In this document: piece by piece, positions 27,139 to 36,333 of the stretch
Layout of the letters: the number at the start of each line of letters is the position of its first letter
How positions within the stretch are numbered: position 1 is the first letter of the stretch
Origin: Streptomyces pactum
Lineage (GTDB): Bacteria; Actinomycetota; Actinomycetes; Streptomycetales; Streptomycetaceae
NCBI RefSeq assembly: GCF_016031615.1
Contig: NZ_JACYXC010000001.1
Coordinates: 124,001-188,000 of the forward strand
Reading direction: 5' to 3'
DNA: 64,000 nucleotides
Program-made: the position numbers and the translations under genes
Notes under the pieces: generated by a model
What the model saw: only the letters and a program-made list of their open reading frames with translations
The model's database searches: none
What the model was told of the DNA's origin: nothing

Positions 27139-30100
27139 ACCGGGAGCATCTCCTGTGCGTGGACGGCGACCAGGACCGGAGCCTGGAAGAGGATGTAGGC
27201 GATGTCGGCCGAGCTGAGGTCGGCGTGCCACAGCGGCAGGCCGTCGTCCTCGCCCCGTTGCTCCAGCTTCTCCTGGTCGTCCTCGGACCCGTCGAGCGGC
27301 ACCAGCGGGACCCGGACGGTGTCGGCGAACCGGATGAATCCGAGACGGTTGGGGTCGATGTGCTGCCAGGTGAGGTCGTTCCAGACCTCGACCGGTGGCG
27401 GTGTGCCGTCGGTGTCGTCCGCGCCGAACCGGGGCTCGCCGGGGCGTTCCTTGATGACGAAGAACCAGCCCAGGTCGCCGGGCGGCCGGCCGCGGGCCTC
27501 GGCCGCGTCGAGGTCGAACCCCAGCAGGTGGATGTCCGGTTCGACGGTGGCCTCGTACAGGGGCAGCCGGACCAGGTCCGCGGTCGGGTGGTTCTCGTCG
27601 GGGAGCGGGGCCAGGACCCGTTCGCCGGTGGTGACCGGGTTGCCGTGCCGGTCGAGCGGCCAGGCCGCCTTGTGCGCGTACACCGCGGCGTTGGGGTACT
27701 TCTTCAGCAGCTCGCCGCGGATGACCAGCACCAGGTCCTCCTTGGCGGGGACGCCGGGGGCGGCGGGCCGCCGGCGGTTGCCGTTCTGTCCGAGCAGGGC
27801 GGTGGGCCCCCACTGGTGGACGGGTGTGATGTCGCGGAGCCGCTCGCGGCGCCGCTCGGCCGTCTCGTGGGGCGGGGAGAGGGCCGCGCGCGGGTCCCAG
27901 AACTGGCGGAAGGGGCTGCCGCGCTGGTCGGTCGGGTACTCGCGCCAGAGCATCTCCCTGGCCATCTCGTGGTTGAGTCCGACGAGGAAGGCCTCGATGA
28001 ACCGACGGTTGTTCTCCAGCAGGGTGATCGAGTTCGCGGGGATCAAATGCAGGTTGGGGACGAACACGTCCACCGACCTGTCCAGCAGTGACCGGTACAT
28101 CGGCAGGTCGAACACCGGGTAGGCCATGGCCTCGACGAACTTCTCGGCGAACCCGCGCAGCCGTTCGGGCAGGGTCACCGACCTGAGCAGGCTCCGCGGC
28201 ACGGTCGAGTCCGCGCGCAGACGGTCGAGGACGGCTCCGGTGGTGCCGGTGACCCCCAGCGGCGGCCGGGGGCGCGGCGGCTGCCCGACGGTGGCGGCGA
28301 TCTCCCAGCCCTCGTAGAGCTCGCCGAGCGCGCCCTTGAAGCGCTGGGCCTCCGGACTGTCCACCGTGCCGCCGGTGGAGGGCGTGACGGGGTCACCGAG
28401 CTCCTTGAGCACGAAGTCGCGGCTCATCGGCAGGGTGGGGACCGGGTTGGTGCCGGTGGCGGCCGGCTGTACCCCGATCACCGGGTGCAGTTCGCGGTGC
28501 AGCCGGGCCGGGGTGATCAGGGCGGCCGGCCGGGTCCTGGGCGGGGCGGCCGTGACCCCGCCCAGGGCGCCGTCCATCCGCGGCACCAGGGCGTGGCGGG
28601 GTTTGTCCGCGGGGAACTTCAGCGACCTCATCAGCCGTGCCCCGGGACGGGTGATCCGCCGCATCGTCGCGGACAGCGGCGCCGCCGAGACCTGGCTGGC
28701 GGCCACCCAGTGGCCGACGGCGAGCCGCTCGGCGGTGGCCGTTCCCGCGGCGGCCGCCACGAGGGCGGTGACGCGGCCGTGCGCAGGGGCGGTCAGGGTC
28801 AGGTACTTCCCCGACGGCGCCGGCTCCGCCGCGGGCGTGGTGGCCGGGGCCGGGCGCGGGGTCAGGTGCTTGGCCTGGATCCGGTGCCCGACCTCGCGGG
28901 CCAGCTGTGCGGCCCTGATCCGTGCGTTGGCCTGGAGGACGTCGCCGATCTGGGCCCAGGCGGCGTCCATGAACTCCTCCTGCCGCTCCTGCACCACCTG
29001 GGTGCCGAAGCCCGCGGCGACCCGGTAGCGCGGGTCCAGGTTGAGCCGGTGCACCCAGTTCCGGTTGGCCGGCTCGGGCAGCGGGTCCCCGTCGCCGTCG
29101 ACCAGCAGCTGGGAGGTCATGGCGTGCCAGCGCCCGTAGAGCGGCGGGGTGATCACCGGGTCGACGCCCGACGCGAGCGTGCCCGCCTGGCCGGCGGGGA
29201 GCGCCAGGTGGGCCTCCTCGGGGGTCTGCCGCTGGTAGGCCTCGGCCAGGTTGACCAGCTTGGCCAGCGCCTGCTGGAACGGGTGCGGGTAGGGCGCCGC
29301 GGGCGGCGGCCGGCCGTACCAGTTGTCCCAGTTCTCCCAGTCGTCGAGCGGGGGTTCGGGCACCTGGAGCGCGCCGCCGAGCCGCAGGACGCCGCCGATC
29401 GGCTCCGGCGTGGTGATGCCGGGGAGGCCGGGGCCGGCCGGTCGGTGCACGTCGATGTCGCGGCGGCCGACCCGCGGATCCGGGCGGCGGGGTTCGAGCA
29501 GCCGGACCAGGTACTCGAAGTCGCCGGTGGCGCCGGTGGTGAAGGACCAGCGGTGGTAGTACGGCAGCCGGTCCTCCGCGTCCCGGCCGGGGTAGCCGGA
29601 GCCCTGGCCCCAGGCCGGCTGCAGGGCGCGCGGCGCCCGCCGCGGGTCCAGGCCCAGCCCGGCCAGCCGCCCGGTCTCGAACACGGGCACCAGGAAGGCG
29701 TCGTAGGCCTGGTTCTGCCGGAGGTGGCGCGGGCACATCAGCCGGGCGCAGGCCCGGTCCGGATCGGTGCGCAGCACGTCGGCGAGGCGGTGCAGCACGG
29801 CGTCGCCGGATCCGTCGAGGTCCTGGGCGACGGCGGTGTCGAGCGAGCCGTCCACGTGGACGTGCGCCCAGGCGCCCAGCTGGTCGTGGGGCGGCAGGGC
29901 GTCCGGCCGCCTGACGGTGATGTACGGCAGCGGTCCCCCGCCGGCCGGTCCCTCCTCGAACTCGGCCGGCTCTCCCGCCGGGTCGGTGCGGCCGGCCAGC
30001 ACGATCAGCGCGAGCCAGGGCATCAGCCGGCCGCCGCCGTGCGGGGCGGGGCTGTAGCGCCAGGGGAAGACCTCGTCGTAGAACTCGATGTGGGCCAGGT

Positions 30101-30362
30101 AGTTGGGTTCGACGTTGGTGGTGCCGGGCCGGGGTTCGCGGCGGGAGATCGCCCGGTCGCCCACGCCGACCACGTCGCCGGGTCCGTAGAGCTGCACGTC
30201 CTTCTTGACGGTGCCGGTCAGCGGGGTGCCGTCCAGCGCCTCGCCGGTGACGGTGAGCTCGACCGGTACGGCGGCGCGCTGGGCGGTCCCGGGGTCGCCG
30301 GAGATGCGGGTGGTGAGACCGGACCGGAGCCAGGGCAGGAAGGTGTAGGCGTTCTCGGTCAC
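27120..30362 (-). CDS. 1080-aa protein of unknown function in the giant operon
   Basis: It starts at GTG (VTENAYTFLPWLRSG), whose GTGA overlaps the stop of the kelch gene. No named domain is evident. A distinctive block near residues 790-820 (FLVGLNHEMAREMLWREY, then PTDQRGSPFRQFWDP) is so rich in Trp, Tyr, Arg and Glu that it is likely the family's conserved core. Other conserved-looking parts are IEFYDEVFPWRYSPAPHGGG and NRNWVHRLNLDPRYRVAAGF. No signal peptide or membrane segment is present. It overlaps the start of the 1759-aa gene by 19 bp. Co-translation with its neighbours implies one assembly or pathway. Confidence 0.85.
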   Translation of the reverse strand: MTENAYTFLPWLRSGLTTRISGDPGTAQRAAVPVELTVTGEALDGTPLTGTVKKDVQLYGPGDVVGVGDRAISRREPRPGTTNVEPNYLAHIEFYDEVFPWRYSPAPHGGGRLMPWLALIVLAGRTDPAGEPAEFEEGPAGGGPLPYITVRRPDALPPHDQLGAWAHVHVDGSLDTAVAQDLDGSGDAVLHRLADVLRTDPDRACARLMCPRHLRQNQAYDAFLVPVFETGRLAGLGLDPRRAPRALQPAWGQGSGYPGRDAEDRLPYYHRWSFTTGATGDFEYLVRLLEPRRPDPRVGRRDIDVHRPAGPGLPGITTPEPIGGVLRLGGALQVPEPPLDDWENWDNWYGRPPPAAPYPHPFQQALAKLVNLAEAYQRQTPEEAHLALPAGQAGTLASGVDPVITPPLYGRWHAMTSQLLVDGDGDPLPEPANRNWVHRLNLDPRYRVAAGFGTQVVQERQEEFMDAAWAQIGDVLQANARIRAAQLAREVGHRIQAKHLTPRPAPATTPAAEPAPSGKYLTLTAPAHGRVTALVAAAAGTATAERLAVGHWVAASQVSAAPLSATMRRITRPGARLMRSLKFPADKPRHALVPRMDGALGGVTAAPPRTRPAALITPARLHRELHPVIGVQPAATGTNPVPTLPMSRDFVLKELGDPVTPSTGGTVDSPEAQRFKGALGELYEGWEIAATVGQPPRPRPPLGVTGTTGAVLDRLRADSTVPRSLLRSVTLPERLRGFAEKFVEAMAYPVFDLPMYRSLLDRSVDVFVPNLHLIPANSITLLENNRRFIEAFLVGLNHEMAREMLWREYPTDQRGSPFRQFWDPRAALSPPHETAERRRERLRDITPVHQWGPTALLGQNGNRRRPAAPGVPAKEDLVLVIRGELLKKYPNAAVYAHKAAWPLDRHGNPVTTGERVLAPLPDENHPTADLVRLPLYEATVEPDIHLLGFDLDAAEARGRPPGDLGWFFVIKERPGEPRFGADDTDGTPPPVEVWNDLTWQHIDPNRLGFIRFADTVRVPLVPLDGSEDDQEKLEQRGEDDGLPLWHADLSSADIAYILFQAPVLVAVHAQEMLPVWPRTT

Positions 30363-31432
30363 GCACCGCTCCCGGTGAAGATCTCCGACGAGGCGGTCAG
30401 TTCGGTGACCGCCGGGTCCGCGGCGGCGAGGCCGGAGCGGGTCACGCCCCCGGTGACGAGGACCCGGTTGTCCGGGAGGACCGCGGCGGCCAGGGCCCAC
30501 CGTCCGGTGCCGAGCCCGGGCCGGACGGTCCAGGTGTCGGTGCCCGCGTCGTACAGGGCCACGCTGCGGTAGCCGGCCTCGTCGCCGCCGCCGGTGCCGC
30601 CGATCACCAGGACCTTCCCCGCGCCGAAGGGGACCGCGCGGTGGCGGGCGCGGCCGGCGTCCATGTCCCTCACCGGTGTCCACACGCCGGTGGTCAGGTC
30701 GTAGCGCTCCGCCGTCCGGCGGCTCAGCGGGTCGAACGTGCCGTCCTCGGAGGCGCCCGGTGCCCGTCCGCCGGTCACCAGGACGGCGGTGGCGGAGAGG
30801 GGGGTGGCCTGGTGCAGCGCGCGGGGGTGCACCAGGTTGCCGGTCGGTGTCCAGGCGTCCCGGTCCGCGTCGTACAGCTCGCAGAAGGCGAGCGCCGGGT
30901 CCTGGGCGGTGCCCACGGGTGCGGTGCCGCCGGCCACCAGCACCTTGCCGCCCTGGAGGACGACGGCGGGGTGGCCGGTGCGCGCATCGGTCATGTCGGC
31001 GGCCGGGGTCCACCGCTGGGCGTCGGTGGTGGCGGCGGGGTCGAACAGTTCGGCCGAGCGCAGCGCCCGGGTGGTGCCGGTCGACCGGGCGGCGGTGCCG
31101 CCGGCCACCAGCACCTTGCCGCTGGGCAGCAGCACCGCGCTGTGCCCCCAGCGGGCCTGTTTCATGGTGCCCGCCGGGGTCCAGCTGCCGGTCGTCGGGT
31201 CGTACAGCTCGGCCGAGGCCAGTGCGGGTGAGGTGGGTGCGGTGAGGCCTCCGGTGATCAGGACCCTGCCGTCGGCCAGCCGGGTCACCGTGTGCAGCCG
31301 CCGGGGCGAGGGCTGGGTGGAGGTGGGCGTCCAGGTGTCGTCGGCCGGGTTGTAGACCGCGGCCTGCCCGAGTGCGGCGCCCGTGGCGTCCGCGCCGCCG
31401 GCGACCAGGACCTTGCCGCCGGCCTGGAGCAC
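30359..31432 (-). CDS. Seven-repeat kelch beta-propeller protein (5' end probably frameshifted)
   Basis: The open frame from the GTG at 31432 gives 357 residues with seven kelch repeats, each ending in a variant of GKVLVAGG or GRVLITGG (GGKVLVAGG, DGRVLITGG, SGKVLVAGG, GGKVLVAGG, ATAVLVTGG, AGKVLVIGG, DNRVLVTGG). This fits a seven-bladed propeller. In the same frame upstream the translation continues as propeller (AAWTAARDLARATAWSGQHD) but meets a stop before any start. An ATG at 31529 with GGAAGG upstream lies in another frame. Removing one C from the C5 run near 31504 joins them. The propeller is closely similar to the C-terminus of the next upstream product. It probably mediates protein or glycan binding. 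Confidence 0.75.
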   Translation of the reverse strand: MLQAGGKVLVAGGADATGAALGQAAVYNPADDTWTPTSTQPSPRRLHTVTRLADGRVLITGGLTAPTSPALASAELYDPTTGSWTPAGTMKQARWGHSAVLLPSGKVLVAGGTAARSTGTTRALRSAELFDPAATTDAQRWTPAADMTDARTGHPAVVLQGGKVLVAGGTAPVGTAQDPALAFCELYDADRDAWTPTGNLVHPRALHQATPLSATAVLVTGGRAPGASEDGTFDPLSRRTAERYDLTTGVWTPVRDMDAGRARHRAVPFGAGKVLVIGGTGGGDEAGYRSVALYDAGTDTWTVRPGLGTGRWALAAAVLPDNRVLVTGGVTRSGLAAADPAVTELTASSEIFTGSGA

Positions 31433-31623
31433 GACCGGCCCGTCGTGCTGCCCGGACCAGGCGGTGGCCCTGGCCAGGTCGCGTGCGGCCGTCCAGGCCG
31501 CAGGGGGCCGCCAGGGTCGGACTGCTCATGGTGGGGGACCTTCCGTCGTCGGGCTCGGCCGATCAGTGGTCGGGGGGCGGGGGTGGGGCGGGTCGCGTAC
31601 CGGGACCCGGGTGGTTCGGGGGT

Positions 31624-34600
31624 TCAGGGGAGGTACAGCTCGGCGGTCGCGGCCAGGTGGAAGGGTTCGGGGCCCGGGGCCGCGGCTCCGGCCAGGGCCG
31701 TGCCGCCCGCCACCAGCACCCGGCCGTCGGCCAGTTCCACCGCCGCGCAGTCGGCCCGCCCGACGGCCAGGCCCCCGGTGGTGGTCCAGGTGCCCCGCGC
31801 CGGGTCGAGGACGGTGACGCTGCGGTAGCCCGTGCCGTGGGCGGGCCCGCCAGTCCCGCCGACGACCAGGACGCGGCCGGAGCGCAGGGCGACGCACCGG
31901 TGCCGGCTGCGGCCCCCGGGCATGGGGGCAAGGCGGGTCCAGGCGCCGGTGTCCGGGTCGTAGATCTCGGCGTCGGGCAGGCTGCCCGGGTGGTAGGGGC
32001 CCGGCCCGGCGACGGCGTCCCCGCCGGTGACCAGGACCCTGCCGTCGGCCAGCAGCGTCGCCCGGTGGCCGGTGCGCGGTGTGTGCAGGCTGCCGGTCGG
32101 GGTCCAGCCGTGCGCGGGATCGTAGAGCTCGCAGTACGCCACGGCGCTGTCGGGTCCGCCGGTCGGCAGCGCGCCGCCGGCCACCAGGACCCTGCCGTCG
32201 CCCAGCAGCACGGCCTGGTGGCCGGTGCGCGCGTCGGTCATGGGCGGGGTGTCGGCGGACCAGGTGCGGGTCAGCGGGTCGAGGATCTCCGCGGTGGCCA
32301 GCGCCCGGCCGTCCGGGCCGACACCTCCGGCGACCAGCAGCGTGCCGTCGCCCAGCGCGGTGGCCGAGTGTCCGTGGCGCGCGGTGGTCAGCCCGTTCGC
32401 GGTGGCCGTCCAGACGGCCGTGGCCGGGTCGTAGATCTCCGCGCCGGCCAGGCCGCCGCCGGTGCCGGACGGGAGGCCGCCCGCCACGACGACCCGGCCG
32501 TCGGCGAGCCTGGACGTGGTGTGCCGGCGCCGGGCGGTGGCCAGCGGCGGGGCCGTGTCCCAGACGGCGGCGACCGGGTCGAACACCGCGGTGGCCGCGA
32601 GCGCGGTGCCGGCCCCGTCGGTGCCGCCGGCCATCAGCACCTTGCCGTTGAGCAGGCGGACCGCGTCGGTGCCCCGCACGGGGGACGGCAGGACGCCCGC
32701 GGACGCCCAGGCCCCGGGCTCACCCGGCCGGCCGACGGCTTCGTCCTCCGGGATCACGTGCAGGGCCCCGGCCAGGGCGGCGTCCCGGCCGATCCAATCG
32801 GCGAGGGCGTCCTGGGCGGTGGTCAGGCTGCGGAAGCCGGCCGGGGCGGAGCGGCCGCCGCCCGGCGGGTAGGCCTGGACGTTGTTGCGGACGTTGGCCA
32901 CGACATAGCGCTTGGCGGTCAGCCGTACCGTCTCCTCCGGGGCGAACGGCCGGCGCAGCCGGGCCTCCCGCTGCGACAGCGGTGACCGGCTGGTGCTGCT
33001 GCCCTGGAGCATCTGCCGGAACACCGCGGGGCTGACGCTGTGGTACCTCCTGCGCGGGACCGTCTCGGTGGCGGTGGCGGTGCGCCCCGCCATGGGGACG
33101 ACGCGGCGCGCCGCCGCGGCGCCCTGCGGAACGCCGCCGTCGATGATGTGCAGCTCGTACCGGGCGCTGCGGCGGACCGCGCGCGGCGCCAGGAGCACCC
33201 CGCCCGCGGAGGTCAGCTCCAGGCCGGCGTCCTGGAGCTCGTAGGCCGGGCGGGAGAGTTTGGCCGCGTCGTCCATGTCCTGGAACTGCGCCATGGCGAA
33301 GCGGTCGTCGGTGACGGAGATCTGGACCAGCCCGCTGCCCGGTGCCGGTGCCACGGTGAACCGTCTGCCGTCGCCCGGTCGCTGGGCGCCGATCCGGTCC
33401 AGGCGGACCCCGAGCGGTACCGCCCGCTGCCGGATCGACAGCGTGCCGAGCGGGTGCAGGACCAGCTCGCCGGTGGCGGCCGGCTGCCGGAGGGTCACCA
33501 GGGGGTCGAAGCCCCCCGAGGGGAGCTGGGTCCGCCAGCCCTCGTGCTTGCCGAACTCGCCGGTGAGCAGGGGGAGGACGGCGATCGGCGGCAGGGTGGT
33601 GTGGTGTTCCTCGCCCCAGGTGATGTCGAAGTCGGCGGAGATCTCCAGGAACAACAGGGAGACCGAACCGCGGCCGTGTGCCCGCCACGGGGCCGGGCCC
33701 TCCAGCTGGAGCCGCAGGTCGATGCCGAAGACCCCGACACCGAACGCCTTCAGGGTGACCCCGGCGGAGACCGAGACGAGGAACGCGAAGGGCGAGAAGC
33801 GGAACAGCGCGTCGAACGCCAGGTGGCCCTCGACGCCGAAACCGGCGAAGCCCAGTCTGAGTTCGGCCGCGGCACCGAACTGGACGGTGTTGCTGGTGAC
33901 GGCGAAGTACCCGGACACCCGGATGAGCCGGCCCGGCATGTTGAGGATGTCCACCGAGAGGCGTTTGGGCACCGGGAAGGGCAGCGGCGGCGGCCGGAAG
34001 GAGGGGTGGAACCCGCCCACCGTGAGGACGAAGTCCGGCTCGTCGCCCCAGGCCACGAGCAGGCCCATGCCGCCGTCCAGGGTCATCATCAGGATGCGCG
34101 AGTCGAAGAGTTCGGCGAAGAACCACAGCCTGGACCGCTCGGGCTCCAGGGCACCCACGAAGTTGACCTGGAGCGCCAGCAGCGGCAGGTCCGCACCGGG
34201 CAGGACGCACTTGAGCACGCCGAGGACGGCGATGTTGCCGGGCGGGACCTCGATGACCACCCCGAGTGCGACGCTGACCAGCGTCGGGGTCCCCCAGCCG
34301 ATCCTGGCCATCGGTCCGACGAGGAACCTGCCCTCCTCGGGCGGGAAGAAGCGGCGCAGGTCGGACAGGATCCGGGGGGCGTTGGCGACGACGTCCTCGG
34401 GGAACATCACCGACTCGACGGCGCCGGTGCGCACGCCCTCCGCCAGCGCCCGCAGGTCCATCCGGCGGTTCAGGCCGATGATTCCGCCCACGGCGAGCAG
34501 GGTGAAGCCGTACCCGAGCTGGAGGCCCGGTCCGGCGAACTCGGTGGTGATCACGATCAGCAGGGAGAATCCGCCGGTGCCGTCCGGCATGCGGGTGCTG

Positions 34601-36333
34601 ATCAGGCCGATCGCCTTGAGCTCCAGGAAGCCGGCGAACTCCAGCTCCAGCGCCCCGGCGTACTCGCCGTGGTCGGGGTCGAAGAGGAGGAATCCGCCGC
34701 CTTTGACGGGCCCGACGTCCAGCGACAGGCCCACGCCCCTGGGCGGCTGGAAGGCGAAGGTGATGTCCAGCGGGCCGAGGTTGCCGTCGTGCTGCGGCCG
34801 GAAGGCCAGGTCGGCCCGCAGGCCGATCTGTTCGACCACCGCGGTGAGCGGGCCGAGCCGTGCGCGGAAGGAGGCGGCGGCGACGACCGGCAGCCGGTCC
34901 CCGGCCGGTGCCGCGGAGAGGGTCAGTCCCTGGATCTCCAGCGGGCCGAGCTCCAGGTGTACCGGGAGCCGGATCTCCAGGTGGGAGGTGCCGCGGAAGT
35001 AGAAGCCCTGCTGGTGCGAGACGCCCAGGGCGAGGTCGGCGCCGAGGGTGAATCCCTCGCGGGGCAGCACGGAGGCGAGGAAGCCGTCGGCGCCCGCGGG
35101 TGAGAGGACGAATTCCAGGCCGTCCAGCTCGATCTCCGCGAACAGGTCGGGGTGCTCCCCCACCATCCGCACACCGCCCGCGCCGCCGATGCGGCGGCAC
35201 TGCAGGCGGGTGCCGCCGGGCGAGCCGAGGACGACGACCGGTGCGCCGGCCGGGCCGAACCGGTCGACCCGGACGTCGAGGGTGCCCTTGGTGCGGGCGG
35301 GGGTGCCGGGCGCTTCGAACCCCGCGACGATCTCCACGCCCCGGCCGGGTCGGACCAGCAGCGCGACGCCGCGGGACAGGTCCAGGTCGCTGGAGACGGT
35401 GACGGCCAGGTCCGGGCCGAGTTCGAAGCGGAACCCCTGGGTCCCGGCGAAGGACGGCAGCAGCGCCAGGCCGGGCGGGGCGCCGTCGGTGGCGGGCAGC
35501 TCCATCAGCCGGGCTCCCGCGGACATCCGGGTACCGGCTCCGAAGCGTTCGAAGACGACCGCGCTCAGCGCCTCGGACGGCGGTGACAGCGGGCCGGGCA
35601 GGGAGCCCTGGACGGCCGCGACGGTGGCCTCGGGGACCTCGCCGATGTCCACGTTCAGGCTCAGGGCGCGCAGCAGGTTGTCCAGCTGGGACAGCAGCAC
35701 GGCCGGGTCGAAGCCGGGGCCGCCCCAGCCGAACGCGTCCTTCAGGACCTGCGCCGGGTCGGTCAGCAGCCGGGGCAGTGCGCCGATGTCGAGGGTGAGG
35801 CCCAGGTACGGCGGGCGGCCGCCGGCCGCCGGGGCGTAGGAGGCCCTGGCCACGCCCAGGCTGCGCAGGGCGAAGCCGATCCCCGGGTGGTAGCGCCGCA
35901 GGTAGTCGATGAGCAGGTGGTCGAGCAGCTGGCGGGGGAAGATCTGCTGGAAGCCGTCCGCGCGCAGCGAGGCCGGGATGGCGGAGGCGGGTGCGTCGGC
36001 GATCGCCCGGATGGCCCTGACCACGCCCTGCACGGCGGCGAGTGCGCGTTTGACGTCGTCCGGGTGGAAGGAGACCTCGGCGGACGCCCCGCCGTCGCCG
36101 ACCGAGCCGCCGACGCTCAGGCCGCCGTCTCCGAGCAGTCCGCGCAGGGCGTCGTACAGGGTCTCGACGCCGGCGCGGAGGTCCACGAACGGCTGCGGGA
36201 CGGTGTCGGTGACCCAGCCCAGCCGCAGCAGGAGCGAGGAGAACTCGGCGGGCGACGCCAGCGCCTGACGCAGCGGCAGCAGCGCCTGCCCGATCCCGGC
36301 CAGCACGCGCTCGAACGTGCCCGGCTCACTCAT
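31624..36333 (-). CDS. 1569-aa DUF6603-like protein fused to a C-terminal kelch propeller
   Basis: Residues 1 to about 1150 are beta-rich. They contain segments typical of DUF6603 proteins (LEGPAPWRAHGRGSVSLLFL, EISADFDITWGEEHH, LEFAGFLELKAIGLISTRMP), a family known from bacteria and fungi without an assigned function. Residues of about 1200-1569 are a seven-repeat kelch domain (NGKVLMAGG, DGRVVVAGG, DGTLLVAGG, DGRVLVAGG, DGRVLVTGG, SGRVLVVGG, DGRVLVAGG). There is no signal peptide or membrane anchor. The ATG at 36333 overlaps the peptidase stop by eight bases; 94 bp separate its stop from the ATG at 31529. The N-terminal part may form long lipid- or surface-binding beta structures, but that is a guess. 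Confidence 0.85.
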   Translation of the reverse strand: MSEPGTFERVLAGIGQALLPLRQALASPAEFSSLLLRLGWVTDTVPQPFVDLRAGVETLYDALRGLLGDGGLSVGGSVGDGGASAEVSFHPDDVKRALAAVQGVVRAIRAIADAPASAIPASLRADGFQQIFPRQLLDHLLIDYLRRYHPGIGFALRSLGVARASYAPAAGGRPPYLGLTLDIGALPRLLTDPAQVLKDAFGWGGPGFDPAVLLSQLDNLLRALSLNVDIGEVPEATVAAVQGSLPGPLSPPSEALSAVVFERFGAGTRMSAGARLMELPATDGAPPGLALLPSFAGTQGFRFELGPDLAVTVSSDLDLSRGVALLVRPGRGVEIVAGFEAPGTPARTKGTLDVRVDRFGPAGAPVVVLGSPGGTRLQCRRIGGAGGVRMVGEHPDLFAEIELDGLEFVLSPAGADGFLASVLPREGFTLGADLALGVSHQQGFYFRGTSHLEIRLPVHLELGPLEIQGLTLSAAPAGDRLPVVAAASFRARLGPLTAVVEQIGLRADLAFRPQHDGNLGPLDITFAFQPPRGVGLSLDVGPVKGGGFLLFDPDHGEYAGALELEFAGFLELKAIGLISTRMPDGTGGFSLLIVITTEFAGPGLQLGYGFTLLAVGGIIGLNRRMDLRALAEGVRTGAVESVMFPEDVVANAPRILSDLRRFFPPEEGRFLVGPMARIGWGTPTLVSVALGVVIEVPPGNIAVLGVLKCVLPGADLPLLALQVNFVGALEPERSRLWFFAELFDSRILMMTLDGGMGLLVAWGDEPDFVLTVGGFHPSFRPPPLPFPVPKRLSVDILNMPGRLIRVSGYFAVTSNTVQFGAAAELRLGFAGFGVEGHLAFDALFRFSPFAFLVSVSAGVTLKAFGVGVFGIDLRLQLEGPAPWRAHGRGSVSLLFLEISADFDITWGEEHHTTLPPIAVLPLLTGEFGKHEGWRTQLPSGGFDPLVTLRQPAATGELVLHPLGTLSIRQRAVPLGVRLDRIGAQRPGDGRRFTVAPAPGSGLVQISVTDDRFAMAQFQDMDDAAKLSRPAYELQDAGLELTSAGGVLLAPRAVRRSARYELHIIDGGVPQGAAAARRVVPMAGRTATATETVPRRRYHSVSPAVFRQMLQGSSTSRSPLSQREARLRRPFAPEETVRLTAKRYVVANVRNNVQAYPPGGGRSAPAGFRSLTTAQDALADWIGRDAALAGALHVIPEDEAVGRPGEPGAWASAGVLPSPVRGTDAVRLLNGKVLMAGGTDGAGTALAATAVFDPVAAVWDTAPPLATARRRHTTSRLADGRVVVAGGLPSGTGGGLAGAEIYDPATAVWTATANGLTTARHGHSATALGDGTLLVAGGVGPDGRALATAEILDPLTRTWSADTPPMTDARTGHQAVLLGDGRVLVAGGALPTGGPDSAVAYCELYDPAHGWTPTGSLHTPRTGHRATLLADGRVLVTGGDAVAGPGPYHPGSLPDAEIYDPDTGAWTRLAPMPGGRSRHRCVALRSGRVLVVGGTGGPAHGTGYRSVTVLDPARGTWTTTGGLAVGRADCAAVELADGRVLVAGGTALAGAAAPGPEPFHLAATAELYLP

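Noticed and set aside
24550..27198. An 882-codon plus-strand frame opposite the giant operon
   Set aside because: Long antisense frames are expected in very GC-rich genes; the translation is Gly/Val/Gln-rich without motifs and there is no ribosome binding site.
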